Assembly: GCF_009905615.1 (NCBI RefSeq)
Contig: NZ_JAAAKW010000008.1
Location: forward strand, 202,809 to 266,808
DNA from: Pseudomonas sp. SLFW
GTDB taxonomy: Bacteria > Pseudomonadota > Gammaproteobacteria > Pseudomonadales > Pseudomonadaceae
DNA: 64,000 nt
Reading direction: 5' to 3'
In this document: piece after piece, positions 25,182-33,169 of the stretch
Position numbering within the stretch: position 1 is the first letter of the stretch
Layout: each line of letters opens with the position of its first letter
The notes under the pieces: generated by a model
Told to the model about the DNA's origin: nothing
The model's database searches: none
What the model saw: the letters and a program-made list of their open reading frames with translations, nothing else
Made by a program: the position numbers and the translations under genes

Positions 25182-26663
25182 TCAACGCATCACGAATGGA
25201 TCGGGCATGGGCGCTTGCGAGAGGTTGATCCACACCGTTTTCAGCTCGGTGTAGGCCAGTACCGAATCGATACCGCTCTCGCGGCCATAGCCGCTGTTTT
25301 TGAATCCGCCGATAGGCGCCATGGCCGACACGGCACGGTAGGTATTGACCCAGATGATCCCGGATCGCACGTCCCGCGCTAGACGGTGGGCGCGGCCAAG
25401 ATCGCGGGTCCAGATGCCCGCGGCCAGGCCGAATTGTGAGTCGTTGGCGATGGCCAGCGCTTCGGCTTCGTCCTTGAAGCGGATCACCGAAGCGACCGGG
25501 CCGAACACTTCTTCCTGCATGATCTTCATCGAGTTGCGGTCGCACTCGAACAGCGTCGGCTCGTAATACCAGCCGTCGTTGCCCAACTGTGGCCGTTTGC
25601 CGCCGGTACGCAGACGCGCCCCTTCGGCCAATGCATCCGCCACCAGGCCTTCGACCACCGCGAGTTGCTGGGCCGTGGCCATGGGGCCCATCTCGCTGGT
25701 TTCGTCTTGCGGGTTGCCGATGCGAATGCGCTGGGCACGCTGCACCAGCCGTTCGACGAACTCGTCGTAGATTTCGTCCTGCACCAACAGCCGCGAGCCT
25801 GACACGCAGCTCTGGCCGGAAGCGGCATAAATGCCTGCGACGGCACCATTGATGGCGCTGTCCAGATCGGCGTCGGCAAAGATGATGTTCGGCGATTTGC
25901 CGCCCAGTTCGAGCGAGAGCTTGGCGAAGTTCTCGGCGCTGCTGCGCACCACATGACGCGCCGTCGCGGCCCCTCCCGTGAAGGCGATCTTGCGCACCAG
26001 CGGATGACGGGTGAGGGCGGCGCCCGTGCTGGGGCCGTAGCCGGTGACCACGTTGACCACGCCCGGTGGAATGCCGGCTTCGAGCGCCAGACGCGCCAGT
26101 TCCAGAATGGTCGCCGACGCGTGCTCCGAAGGTTTGAGCACGATGGTATTGCCGGCCGCCAACGCCGGTGCCAGTTTGATCGCGGTCAGATAAAGCGGGC
26201 TGTTCCAGGGAATGATCCCGGCCACCACACCCATCGGTTCGTGCACGGTGTAGGCAAACAGGTCGGGCTTGTCCAGCGGCAGCGTGCCGCCTTCAAGCTT
26301 GTCGGCCAGTCCGGCCGTGTAGTGAAAAAACTCGGGCAAGTAGCTGACCTGGCCGCGGGTTTCGCGAATCAGCTTGCCGTTGTCACGGCTTTCCAGTTGC
26401 GCGAGGTGTTCTTTGTTCTCGGCGATCAAATCGCCCAGCCGCCGCAGCAATTTGCCTCGCGCCGTGGCCGTGAGCGAGCGCCACGCCGGGCTTTCGAAGG
26501 CGGCCTGTGCCGATTGCACGGCCCGCTCAACGTCCGCTTCGTCGGCATCGGGCAGTTCGGCCCACGCCTGTGCCAGTGCCGGGTTGAGGCTCTCGAACGT
26601 CTTGCCGGACAGCGCATCGACCCACTGGCCGTCGATGCACATCTGGAAACGGGTAAGGCTCAT
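25182..26663 (-). CDS. NAD(P)-dependent aldehyde dehydrogenase
   Basis: A 493-residue ALDH-superfamily enzyme. The catalytic Cys lies in GQSCVSGSR, the general-base Glu in LSLELGGKSPN, the Rossmann loop in VLKPSEHASAT, and IAFTGGAATARHV is also canonical. It oxidises an aldehyde to the acid in the cytoplasm. In the regulon it would act on an aldehyde released by ring opening, comparable to the semialdehyde dehydrogenases of pyridine degradation; that is inference. It overlaps the hydrolase gene by 4 bases and precedes flavin reductase 2 by 15 bases. Confidence 0.93.
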   Translation of the reverse strand: MSLTRFQMCIDGQWVDALSGKTFESLNPALAQAWAELPDADEADVERAVQSAQAAFESPAWRSLTATARGKLLRRLGDLIAENKEHLAQLESRDNGKLIRETRGQVSYLPEFFHYTAGLADKLEGGTLPLDKPDLFAYTVHEPMGVVAGIIPWNSPLYLTAIKLAPALAAGNTIVLKPSEHASATILELARLALEAGIPPGVVNVVTGYGPSTGAALTRHPLVRKIAFTGGAATARHVVRSSAENFAKLSLELGGKSPNIIFADADLDSAINGAVAGIYAASGQSCVSGSRLLVQDEIYDEFVERLVQRAQRIRIGNPQDETSEMGPMATAQQLAVVEGLVADALAEGARLRTGGKRPQLGNDGWYYEPTLFECDRNSMKIMQEEVFGPVASVIRFKDEAEALAIANDSQFGLAAGIWTRDLGRAHRLARDVRSGIIWVNTYRAVSAMAPIGGFKNSGYGRESGIDSVLAYTELKTVWINLSQAPMPDPFVMR

Positions 26664-27493
26664 GCGACGATCCCCTCTGCCGAGTTGTTTTGCGCGTCTG
26701 CTTGTTGGAGAAACGCCAGCAGCATCTGGTTGACCAGGCGTGGCGATTCCACCGGCATCATATGCCGCTGTTCGGGAAGTATGTGCACCTGTGCGCCATG
26801 AATGCGCAGGGCCAGTTGCCGCGCCATGTCGGGGGTCGAACCGGGGTCCAGCTCACCCGTGGCGATCAGTGTCGGCGCACGGATGGCCCCGAGATCGTCG
26901 GCGCGGTACATGTCTTGCGTTGCGAACAGCTTGTAGGTGGTCAGGTAGCCCTGTGGATCGTTGCTCGCGAGAATCTGTCGGATTGCAGTGATCTGCGCCG
27001 GGTTGGCCGCCTGATATTCCCGGCTGAACCAGCGCGACAAAGCTTCGGCTGCGTTGGCGTCCGGGCCGTGCTCGGCCGCCTGGCTGGTGCGTGCGATCAC
27101 ACCTGCCCGTTGTTCCGCGCTACGGTTGAACACACTGTTGAGAATGACCATTCCCGCCAAGTGCTGCGGGAAGTGCAGGGCAAACGCTCGCGCTACCAGA
27201 CCGCCCATGGAAAAGCCGATCACTGTGGCGCTGGGTACACCAAGATGTTCCAGCAACTCGCGCAACTGCTCGGCATAACCGGGCAAGCCGGTGTCGGGAT
27301 CGGGGCGCGGGCTGGCGCCGTGACCGAGCATGTCGTAAGCGATGACGCGATAGTGCGGGGCCAGTCCGACGATCTGTCCTCCCCACATTTCCTTGTTCAG
27401 ACCGACCCCGTGAATCAACACCACGGGATGGCCTTGGCCGGTCGCCAGATAACTGGTACCAGCCGGGGTGCGTTCAGCGGTGAGCCGAATCAT
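26660..27493 (-). CDS. Alpha/beta-fold hydrolase (RutD-like)
   Basis: A 277-residue alpha/beta hydrolase. The oxyanion region PVVLIHGVGLNKEMWGGQI, nucleophile elbow GFSMGG (Ser), acid GELDPGSTPDM and catalytic His in EQRHMMPVESP complete the triad. RutD, which speeds aminoacrylate hydrolysis in uracil catabolism, belongs to the same family; other carbon-carbon or ester hydrolases are equally possible. The gene overlaps the aldehyde dehydrogenase start by 4 bases and follows the PF06684 gene by 81 bases, so it is part of the operon driven from the operator at 28221. Confidence 0.88.
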   Translation of the reverse strand: MIRLTAERTPAGTSYLATGQGHPVVLIHGVGLNKEMWGGQIVGLAPHYRVIAYDMLGHGASPRPDPDTGLPGYAEQLRELLEHLGVPSATVIGFSMGGLVARAFALHFPQHLAGMVILNSVFNRSAEQRAGVIARTSQAAEHGPDANAAEALSRWFSREYQAANPAQITAIRQILASNDPQGYLTTYKLFATQDMYRADDLGAIRAPTLIATGELDPGSTPDMARQLALRIHGAQVHILPEQRHMMPVESPRLVNQMLLAFLQQADAQNNSAEGIVA

Positions 27494-27574
27494 TTGGATC
27501 GCTCCTGCACAGACCTTATGCGGCCGTTCGAAGCAACTGCCTTCAAACGGCCTTATTAGAATGTCGATCAGTGA

Positions 27575-28165
27575 TTACTGGGCTTTCTCGGCTGCCAGCT
27601 CTTCCAGATCGATGTAGCGGTTGCCGATGCGCGGGTGCAGACGACCGCCGTTGGCAGCCCCCAGTACCACGACGATTTCGTCGGCACGTGGCGAATCTTC
27701 GATCTGCATTTCGAGCGTGATGTAGTGCGAACGCAGGCCTTCGTCGTCCTTGTGCATCATCGGGATCTGAATCGAAGTGCCGGGACCGCCGCGCTTGTTG
27801 GTGAAGCTCAGGTAGCTCTTGGCCTTGACGGCTTCGCGGTAATGGTTGCCGAAGCGCAGGGTGTGGATCACGGCGGAAGCGTGTTCGATCTCGCCATCGG
27901 CGCCGACCACCGCGGCCTTGCCGTAGGCTTCGATTTTGTCGGCGCCGCCGATCAGGCCGGTCAGACGCTCGACCATCAACGCGCCGAGATCGGAGCAATT
28001 GGCGCGAATTTCCGGTTTCAGGTCTTCGACGAAGCCGCGACCCAACCACGGGTTTTTCATCACCACGGCCAAACCGACCATGGTCACAGGCGTGTCGGTC
28101 GCCTTGCCGCCTTCGATCAGGGTTTCTTCCTGGTAGCTGACGATCTTGCGAATTTCAAAACTCAT
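27575..28165 (-). CDS. Amino acid synthesis family protein (PF06684)
   Basis: A 196-residue protein of the so-called amino acid synthesis family. MSFEIRKIVSYQEETLIEGG, VGLAVVMKNPWLGRGFVEDL, the GKAAVVGADGEIEHASAVIH block and VVLGAANGGRLHPRIGNR are conserved family features. Despite the name no reaction is firmly assigned to this family as far as I know; members frequently sit beside flavin monooxygenases and amidohydrolases in heterocycle-type clusters. It is the first gene of the operon behind the perfect ATGGTATACCAT operator. It is a good candidate for a ring-opening or deformylating step, which is inference. Confidence 0.85.
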   Translation of the reverse strand: MSFEIRKIVSYQEETLIEGGKATDTPVTMVGLAVVMKNPWLGRGFVEDLKPEIRANCSDLGALMVERLTGLIGGADKIEAYGKAAVVGADGEIEHASAVIHTLRFGNHYREAVKAKSYLSFTNKRGGPGTSIQIPMMHKDDEGLRSHYITLEMQIEDSPRADEIVVVLGAANGGRLHPRIGNRYIDLEELAAEKAQ

Positions 28166-28220
28166 GAAGGGCTCCTGGGCTTTTGCAGTGATTTTTGGAG
28201 GAAAGCGTGTATTTGGTATG

Positions 28221-28232
28221 ATGGTATACCAT
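28221..28232. promoter_or_regulatory. GntR-type operator before the PF06684 operon
   Basis: ATGGTATACCAT is a perfect 12-base palindrome followed by AAG, 56 bases before the start at 28165. A half-site TGGTAT lies just upstream at 28214-28219. It is the best match among the six regulon sites. Confidence 0.75.
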
Positions 28233-28332
28233 AAGTTCGACTATGCAAATGCTTTGTTCGATTTGGGTTACTCACGTGGGCGTTGGACGTGAGCTGACGT
28301 CAGGCTGCTGTCAGAAGAGGATGAGGATGACC

Positions 28333-28579
28333 ATGGAACGCTACACCGGTGTCGCTCAGGCCCTGCACTGGCTGACCGTTGCGGCATTGTGCTTTTTGCT
28401 GCCGTTCGTCTGAGTCGCGGAGAATTTCCCGCTGGGGCCGGTGCGGGTGTTTTGGTACATGGCGCATAAGTCGCATCAGCGTGTTTTTCTGATGGTGTTG
28501 ATTCGCCTGACCTGACGTTGGCGGCGTCGTCCGCCGGCGAATCCCGAGGACATCAACCGGGTCGCGCGGGTGCTCGCCT
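28333..28579 (+). pseudogene. Cytochrome b561 remnant with two in-frame stops
   Basis: The frame from ATG 28333 reads MERYTGVAQALHWLTVAALC and then, across a TGA at 28411, GPVRVFWYMAHKSHQRVFL, and across a second TGA at 28513, PEDINRVARVLA. This is recognisable cytochrome b561 N-terminal sequence, with histidine positions for haem at HWL and HKSHQ. After about 28579 the similarity ends abruptly and the reverse-strand Old Yellow Enzyme fragment begins. Two stops and the truncation make it non-functional. Confidence 0.8.
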
Positions 28580-29093
28580 TCACGCCATCGAAACCTGCTT
28601 CAATCGCAAGACGTGCAGCCTGACGATAGCCTGCGACTACGTCGGCAATCTCGGTAACAATGAGCGCGTGCGGGGTGACGAAGTTTTGCAGACCCGTTGC
28701 CGTGTAGGTTTGACCTGTCGCTTTGATCGCCGAAGGGGCCTGGGGTTGTGCGCCGTTCGGCAGCAGTGACGGGTGAGACACACGTCCGCAATGCATCAAT
28801 TGCATGAAGATACGACCGCCGCGAGCGTGAACGGCGTTGGTGACTTTCTTCCAGGCTGCTACCTGATCTGCGGTCTCGATCCCAAGAGTGCGAACGTAGC
28901 CCTTACCCATGGCAATCGGGAAGACACCTTCGCTGACGATCAGACCAGCCGATGCGCGTTGGAAGTAGTAAGCGGTGACCAGATCGGATGGCACGCCAGC
29001 ATCGTCAGAGCGCGAGCGGGTCATCGGGGCCATGATCATGCGGTTGGAGAGGGTGTAACGGCCTACTTTGACTTCAGAAAAAAGAGAATCCAT
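28580..29093 (-). pseudogene. Truncated Old Yellow Enzyme family NADH:flavin oxidoreductase
   Basis: The N-terminal half (about 171 residues) of an OYE-family ene-reductase is intact: MDSLFSEVKVGRYTLSNRMI, APMTRSRSDDAGVPSDLV, the FMQLMHCGRVSHPSLLPNGA substrate/FMN segment and AARLAIEAGFDGVK. The family normally continues with EVHGANGYL and about 190 more residues, but here the sequence runs into the cytochrome b561 remnant and stops at 28476. The 5' end still has an AGGAA-type ribosome site, so a short protein could be made, but the active-site barrel is incomplete. Confidence 0.82.
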
Positions 29094-29115
29094 TGCGCTG
29101 TTCCTCTGGGGGAAA

Positions 29116-29741
29116 TGCTGGCTAGGCTTAGTGGTCTATTGAGGGCGTCATTGCCCGTTGATTTCGCCAATGTCTACCTAGCGCCACTGATTGCAGATTT
29201 CGCTCAGCTTTACCCTTGCATCAGATTTGATTTCGACCTCACCCCGCGCCAGGTCGATCTGATCAGCGAGCCTGTGGATGTCGTGATCTGCATGGGGGAG
29301 CCTGCCAACTCAAACTTGATAGCGCGCAAGCTGGCCAGCCTGCAACGGTTTCTATATGCATCTCCCCGATATCTGGAAATGTCGGGGGAACCGCAGTCGC
29401 TTTCGGATCTACCCCATCATGAATGCCTGCGGCTACGAGGCCATGGATCAGATCGCTGGATCCTTTCGGGGAAAGGCGCAACCGAGCAGGTCGATGTAGG
29501 CGGACGTTTTGAACTCAACAGCGTCGGGATGCTGAGGCGTCTGGCGTCATTGAATTTGGGGATCACGCTGCTGCCGGAGGGGATTGCCGCACAAGATGTC
29601 GCTGAGGGCAAATTGCGCCGTATCTTGCCTCAGTGGCAGGCCTCACCAATCTCCGTGTACGCCCTCACTGAAACGCGGTTACGCCCTGCCAAGACCCAGC
29701 GATTTATCGAGCTTGTGCGCGAAAAATTGGAGGCTAATTAG
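29116..29741 (+). pseudogene. 5'-truncated LysR regulator (effector domain only)
   Basis: From about 29128 the frame encodes a complete LysR substrate-binding domain: SLPVDFANVYLAPLIADFAQ, VDVVICMGEPANSNLIARKL, SLNLGITLLPEGIAAQD and the C-terminal TQRFIELVREKLEAN. The usual 90-residue helix-turn-helix is missing; instead the sequence joins the Old Yellow Enzyme start region directly. The frame is open further upstream, but that part is antisense to the OYE gene. It was probably once the divergent regulator of that gene. A short product from ATG 29116 is conceivable but would not bind DNA. Confidence 0.78.
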
Positions 29742-29864
29742 TTTGGTGATTCGTGCATGCTGATTGAACGAGTGTCCGCTGTTGGCCGAAAGCAGACATC
29801 ACTATCAAAACCGCACTCGTTACGTTCCCCATCAACCCGAGGCAGCGAAACTACCGCTAAATGC

Positions 29865-30362
29865 TCAGCAAAGCCCTGAATCTGCTAATACCTCGCGCAG
29901 CACACTGATGGTCTCGTCAACAGACGGACCCTGCACCGCTGGCGGATCAGGACGTTCACAAAACTCGCGCCAGACAAAGAGTGTCAGCTCCGCACCGTCT
30001 GTTTGAGGCGTCGCGTTATCGCACGATCCAAACGCCTGAAGCGATCTGTACCTTTTATCTTGCCAAAACAGCGTTTCGATCCAGGCGTAAATAGGGATGA
30101 AGTGAAAATGGATGGAGTATCCCGTCTCATGACCATAACGGCTGATGTACAGGCGACGTGGGTGCAGCAGGGTCTCGATGGCATGCTGGATTTTTGCCTG
30201 GAGCGGGCCCAGCTCTGCCAACGCTTGCGCCGAAAGTGCGGCCAGCGAGTTGGTCATCTGCTTCGCGCTGAGCATCACATAGCCGGGCAATGCGCTGTCC
30301 ATGCGATGGTTCACAACCCAGTGGCGTGACTCATAAATGATGAAGCGGGACGGTATGTCCAT
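29865..30362 (-). CDS. HIT-family protein
   Basis: A 165-residue protein of the histidine-triad superfamily. FIIYESRHWVVNHRMDSALP, GYVMLSAKQMTNSLAALSAQ and, near the middle, YSIHFHFIPIYAW carry the H-x-H motif that catalyses nucleoside-monophosphate transfer or hydrolysis in this fold. It is longer than HINT and resembles uncharacterised proteobacterial HIT proteins. The third histidine of the classical triad is replaced (HFHFIP), so activity may be altered. AAGGA lies 8 bases before the ATG. It survives among pseudogenes and has no operon partner. Confidence 0.75.
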   Translation of the reverse strand: MDIPSRFIIYESRHWVVNHRMDSALPGYVMLSAKQMTNSLAALSAQALAELGPLQAKIQHAIETLLHPRRLYISRYGHETGYSIHFHFIPIYAWIETLFWQDKRYRSLQAFGSCDNATPQTDGAELTLFVWREFCERPDPPAVQGPSVDETISVLREVLADSGLC

Positions 30363-30401
30363 ATGACGTCCTTGGAAAATGACCGATGTAGGGTATCACT
30401 C

Positions 30402-30618
30402 GCATCCGGGTCAACGTGCTGTCGCCCGGCGCGACGGCCACCGAACTCGCCAAGGCCGCGCTGAAGGAAGACGGACAGAAAACCTACGCGTCAATGACGC
30501 CGCTGCCGCGCCGATCCTGCAGAGACTGGCGCCGCAGCGGCCTTCCTTCGCCTCCTCGGACAGCAGTTTCATGACCGCCAGCGATGTGGCTGTAGACGGT
30601 GGTCTAGCCCAACTTTGA
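30402..30618 (+). pseudogene. 3' remnant of a short-chain dehydrogenase gene
   Basis: The region reads RIRVNVLSPGATATELAKAA in one frame and, after small deletions near 30500, FASSDSSFMTASDVAVDGG then LAQL in another, matching the last 70 or so residues of the SDR at 6793-7527. The downstream sequence (CGACGGG...CCCGTCGGGC) also repeats the stem-loop found after that gene. The 5' two-thirds are absent. This is a partial, decayed duplicate. Confidence 0.88.
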
Positions 30619-30726
30619 CTCGCTACGCTCGACGGGTTGCTTCCCGATTGGAAGCCCGTCGGGCGTAGCCAACCGAAAGGTCAATTGCCCTCGATTCTCG
30701 TCCCATCATTCAACCCTTTCTGATCG

Positions 30727-31506
30727 TCAGCGCTGCGCCACCGCGATCAATGCGGTGGAGGGAATGAGCAGGACAGGATCATCGCCCGCCATTTCCCTGA
30801 CGTGCGCAATCACTGCGGCCTTCTCTGTATCGGTCAGGCTCGTCCAGTCGGGCGACATTCCAAACAGTGTGTCGGGGTTGTCGAGCGACTTCACGTCCAG
30901 CTGATAGGGATGGGTCACGCTTTCGATGACAGGGTCCCGAAACCCGGCGGCGATCAATTCGCGGGCGAAATCCAGTGGATCGCTCAGCGCTTTTACGGCC
31001 TCGGGCATCGCCATGCCTTGGCGATCCGGGAAAAGTGTTCGCCTGACATTTCCCAACAACAGAAACGTCGCAGCCCCTCTTTCTTGCCACGTGGCGACGA
31101 TGCCATATCCGCCGATGGCGGTGACGCGTTGCATTTCGGCCAGGCCTTTGCGCCAGTCGGGGAACATGATTACACCAAAGATCGAGAACGTCGCGTCGAA
31201 GCTGGCATCGGGCAAATCGAGGGACTGACCGTCCATGACTCGGCCCTCTACATTGGCCAGCCCGGCGCTTTTCACACACGCCACCATGGCGGGGGAAAAG
31301 TCCGTGGCCAGTACCTGTGCGCCGGTTCGTGCGGCTGCCAAGGCGAGTGCTCCGGTGCCCGTGGCGACATCCAGCACGCGGCTTTCCGGCGTCAGCGAAA
31401 TCCGTGCGAGCGCCGCTTCTGCGAAATGCGCAGTGAAGGGGTGCGCCGTTTTCTGATAATGCTTTGCAGCAACGTCCCAGTGATCGGGATTCTCAAATTC
31501 ACGCAT
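30727..31506 (-). CDS. Class I SAM-dependent methyltransferase
   Basis: A 259-residue methyltransferase with the Methyltransf_11/25 core. Motif I is VLDVATGTGALALAAA, the acidic end of strand 2 is VLATDFSPAMVA, and DLPDASFDATFSIFGVIMFP is the post-motif region. The substrate is not evident; ubiquinone/menaquinone-type and small-molecule methyltransferases look similar. GAGGA lies 8 bases before the ATG at 31506, preferred to a start 7 codons upstream. It is divergent from the Rrf2 gene at 31591, which probably regulates it. Confidence 0.87.
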   Translation of the reverse strand: MREFENPDHWDVAAKHYQKTAHPFTAHFAEAALARISLTPESRVLDVATGTGALALAAARTGAQVLATDFSPAMVACVKSAGLANVEGRVMDGQSLDLPDASFDATFSIFGVIMFPDWRKGLAEMQRVTAIGGYGIVATWQERGAATFLLLGNVRRTLFPDRQGMAMPEAVKALSDPLDFARELIAAGFRDPVIESVTHPYQLDVKSLDNPDTLFGMSPDWTSLTDTEKAAVIAHVREMAGDDPVLLIPSTALIAVAQR

Positions 31507-31590
31507 CGCGCGGTCCTCGAAATTCATGTAACTTTACAAGTATCATGAGTCGAGGCTTTCTGCCAAGTATCGGAAACGAAGGAGCACACG

Positions 31591-32025
31591 ATGCGCAACG
31601 ACAGCCGCCTTTCGCGAATGCTACATATCCTGGTGCACATGGCGCGGCACAACGGGCCCGTCACGTCAGACCGGATTGCCGAGATGCTTGGAACGAACCC
31701 GGTGGTGGTTCGCAGAACAATGTCTGGCCTGCGTGACGCGGGTTACGTTCATTCGGAGAAGGGGCATGGTGGGGGCTGGGTGATCACCTGTGATCTTGAG
31801 CAGGTCACGCTGTTGGACATTTATAACGCGGTGGGAGAGCCCTCGCTGTTCGCCATCGGCAATGAGCGTTCCAACCCCGATTGCATGATCGAACAGGTGG
31901 TCAACCTTGCGGTTGATGAAGCATTGCGGGAAGCGGAGTCGGTGCTGGTGGAACGGTTTCGCAGCGTTAGCCTGGGTGAACTCAATCGTTTGTTCGATGC
32001 GCGTCGTGCTGCTGAGATTGAGTAG
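31591..32025 (+). CDS. Rrf2-family transcriptional regulator
   Basis: A 144-residue winged-helix protein of the Rrf2/YwnA group. NDSRLSRMLHILVHMARHNG starts the HTH, IAEMLGTNPVVVRRTMSGL is the recognition helix and EKGHGGGWVI is the wing typical of the family. Only two cysteines are present and not in IscR spacing, so an iron-sulfur cluster is unlikely. It is divergent from the methyltransferase gene; the short gap contains ACTTTACAAGT-like sequence that could be its operator. Electrophile or redox sensing is possible but unproven. Confidence 0.88.
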   Translation: MRNDSRLSRMLHILVHMARHNGPVTSDRIAEMLGTNPVVVRRTMSGLRDAGYVHSEKGHGGGWVITCDLEQVTLLDIYNAVGEPSLFAIGNERSNPDCMIEQVVNLAVDEALREAESVLVERFRSVSLGELNRLFDARRAAEIE

Positions 32026-32229
32026 CCTGTTCCGTCATCGCCTGACCTGTTCGACACGCGCTGCCGCCTATCGAGACTGATTCGCTTTCGAATGACGGAC
32101 GCAGGGGGCAGCTCACAGCCAGTCCCCCCATGCCCCGATGATGTGCGCCAACGCATCGCCAGATTCACCGTTGGGCATGGGGCGTTTTCAGTTTTGGCGG
32201 TCAACACCTCTCCGGCACTGGGCCTCCCT

Positions 32230-33003
32230 TCAAATACGCCCAGCTGTCACACCACCATCAACAGGCAGCACTGTCCCGGTGATCCATGACGCCCGCTCGG
32301 ACGCCATGAACAGGATCGCCTCGGCAACGTCCGCCGGTTGACCATTGCGGCCCAGCGGGTGGAAGGCGTTGAAGGTCGGCAGTACGGCCTTGACCTGATC
32401 GTCGTCCATGAACGTGTTGTAGACCGGCGTTTCCACTACGGCGGGGGCCACGGTGTTTATGCGGATGTTGAAGGCCGCCAGCTCGATCGCGAGGTTACGC
32501 GTCAGGGCGTGCACGCCTGCGTTAGCTGCCGAGTAGGCCGCTGACGGTGTGGCGCCAATGGCTTGCAATGCCCACAGCGAGCCGGTCTGGACGATGACGC
32601 CACCGCCGCGTTGTTGCATGGCCTTTGCGGCCGCCTGAGCCATGAAGAATTTGCCTTTGAGGATGATGTCGACGAAGCCGTCATACTCGTGCTCATCCAG
32701 CTCCAGAAACGGTTTCGGATTAAACACACCAGCGTTGTTGATCAGGATGTCCACGCCGCCGAACTCTGAGCTGGCCAGCGCCACGAGGGCCTTGGCAGTG
32801 GAGGGGTTGGCGATGTCGGCGGCGAGCGTGCGGATGCGCTGGCCGGTAGGGTCGATCTGGGTGGCGGCCTTTTCCAGCTTGGCAGCGTCACGCCCGGTGA
32901 TGACCACGCTTGCACCTTCGGCGACCAGCCGCTGTGCGACTTCTTTACCGATGCCCGAACCACCGCCGGTGACGATGGCAATCTTGGAAGTAAATCTTTT
33001 CAT
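32230..33003 (-). CDS. Short-chain dehydrogenase/reductase
   Basis: A 257-residue classical SDR: MKRFTSKIAIVTGGGSGIGK includes the TGGGSGIG cofactor loop, ILINNAGVF is the NNAG strand, and SAAYSAANAG gives the catalytic Tyr. The position normally occupied by Lys (YxxxK) reads Asn in YSAANAG, so the usual Tyr-Lys pair is altered and activity is uncertain. The start at 33003 follows AGGA; the longer frame lacks family similarity. It is divergent from the LysR gene at 33170 and is probably its target. Confidence 0.86.
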   Translation of the reverse strand: MKRFTSKIAIVTGGGSGIGKEVAQRLVAEGASVVITGRDAAKLEKAATQIDPTGQRIRTLAADIANPSTAKALVALASSEFGGVDILINNAGVFNPKPFLELDEHEYDGFVDIILKGKFFMAQAAAKAMQQRGGGVIVQTGSLWALQAIGATPSAAYSAANAGVHALTRNLAIELAAFNIRINTVAPAVVETPVYNTFMDDDQVKAVLPTFNAFHPLGRNGQPADVAEAILFMASERASWITGTVLPVDGGVTAGRI

Positions 33004-33169
33004 GATGAGCGTTCCTGATGGTGAGGGAGTGAAAGCCGCGTCAGTGATCGGACGGGTTATCGTCCGTCGGTCACTAGGGATCGCGGCGTCCTGGCTGCTA
33101 TTCTTTGCCTCGGCCGCAGGCCTCACAAATCAGAATTCGTTTTCGATCATTAAAGAAAATCTTTAACTC

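Noticed and set aside
13698..28165. The Rut uracil-degradation operon
   Set aside because: RutB-type amidohydrolase, RutC and RutE are missing, and the permease is NCS1 rather than NCS2, so only a mechanistic analogy is claimed.
28773..29115. N-terminal extension of the headless LysR frame
   Set aside because: This part is antisense to the Old Yellow Enzyme fragment and has no helix-turn-helix; only the effector-domain part is meaningful.
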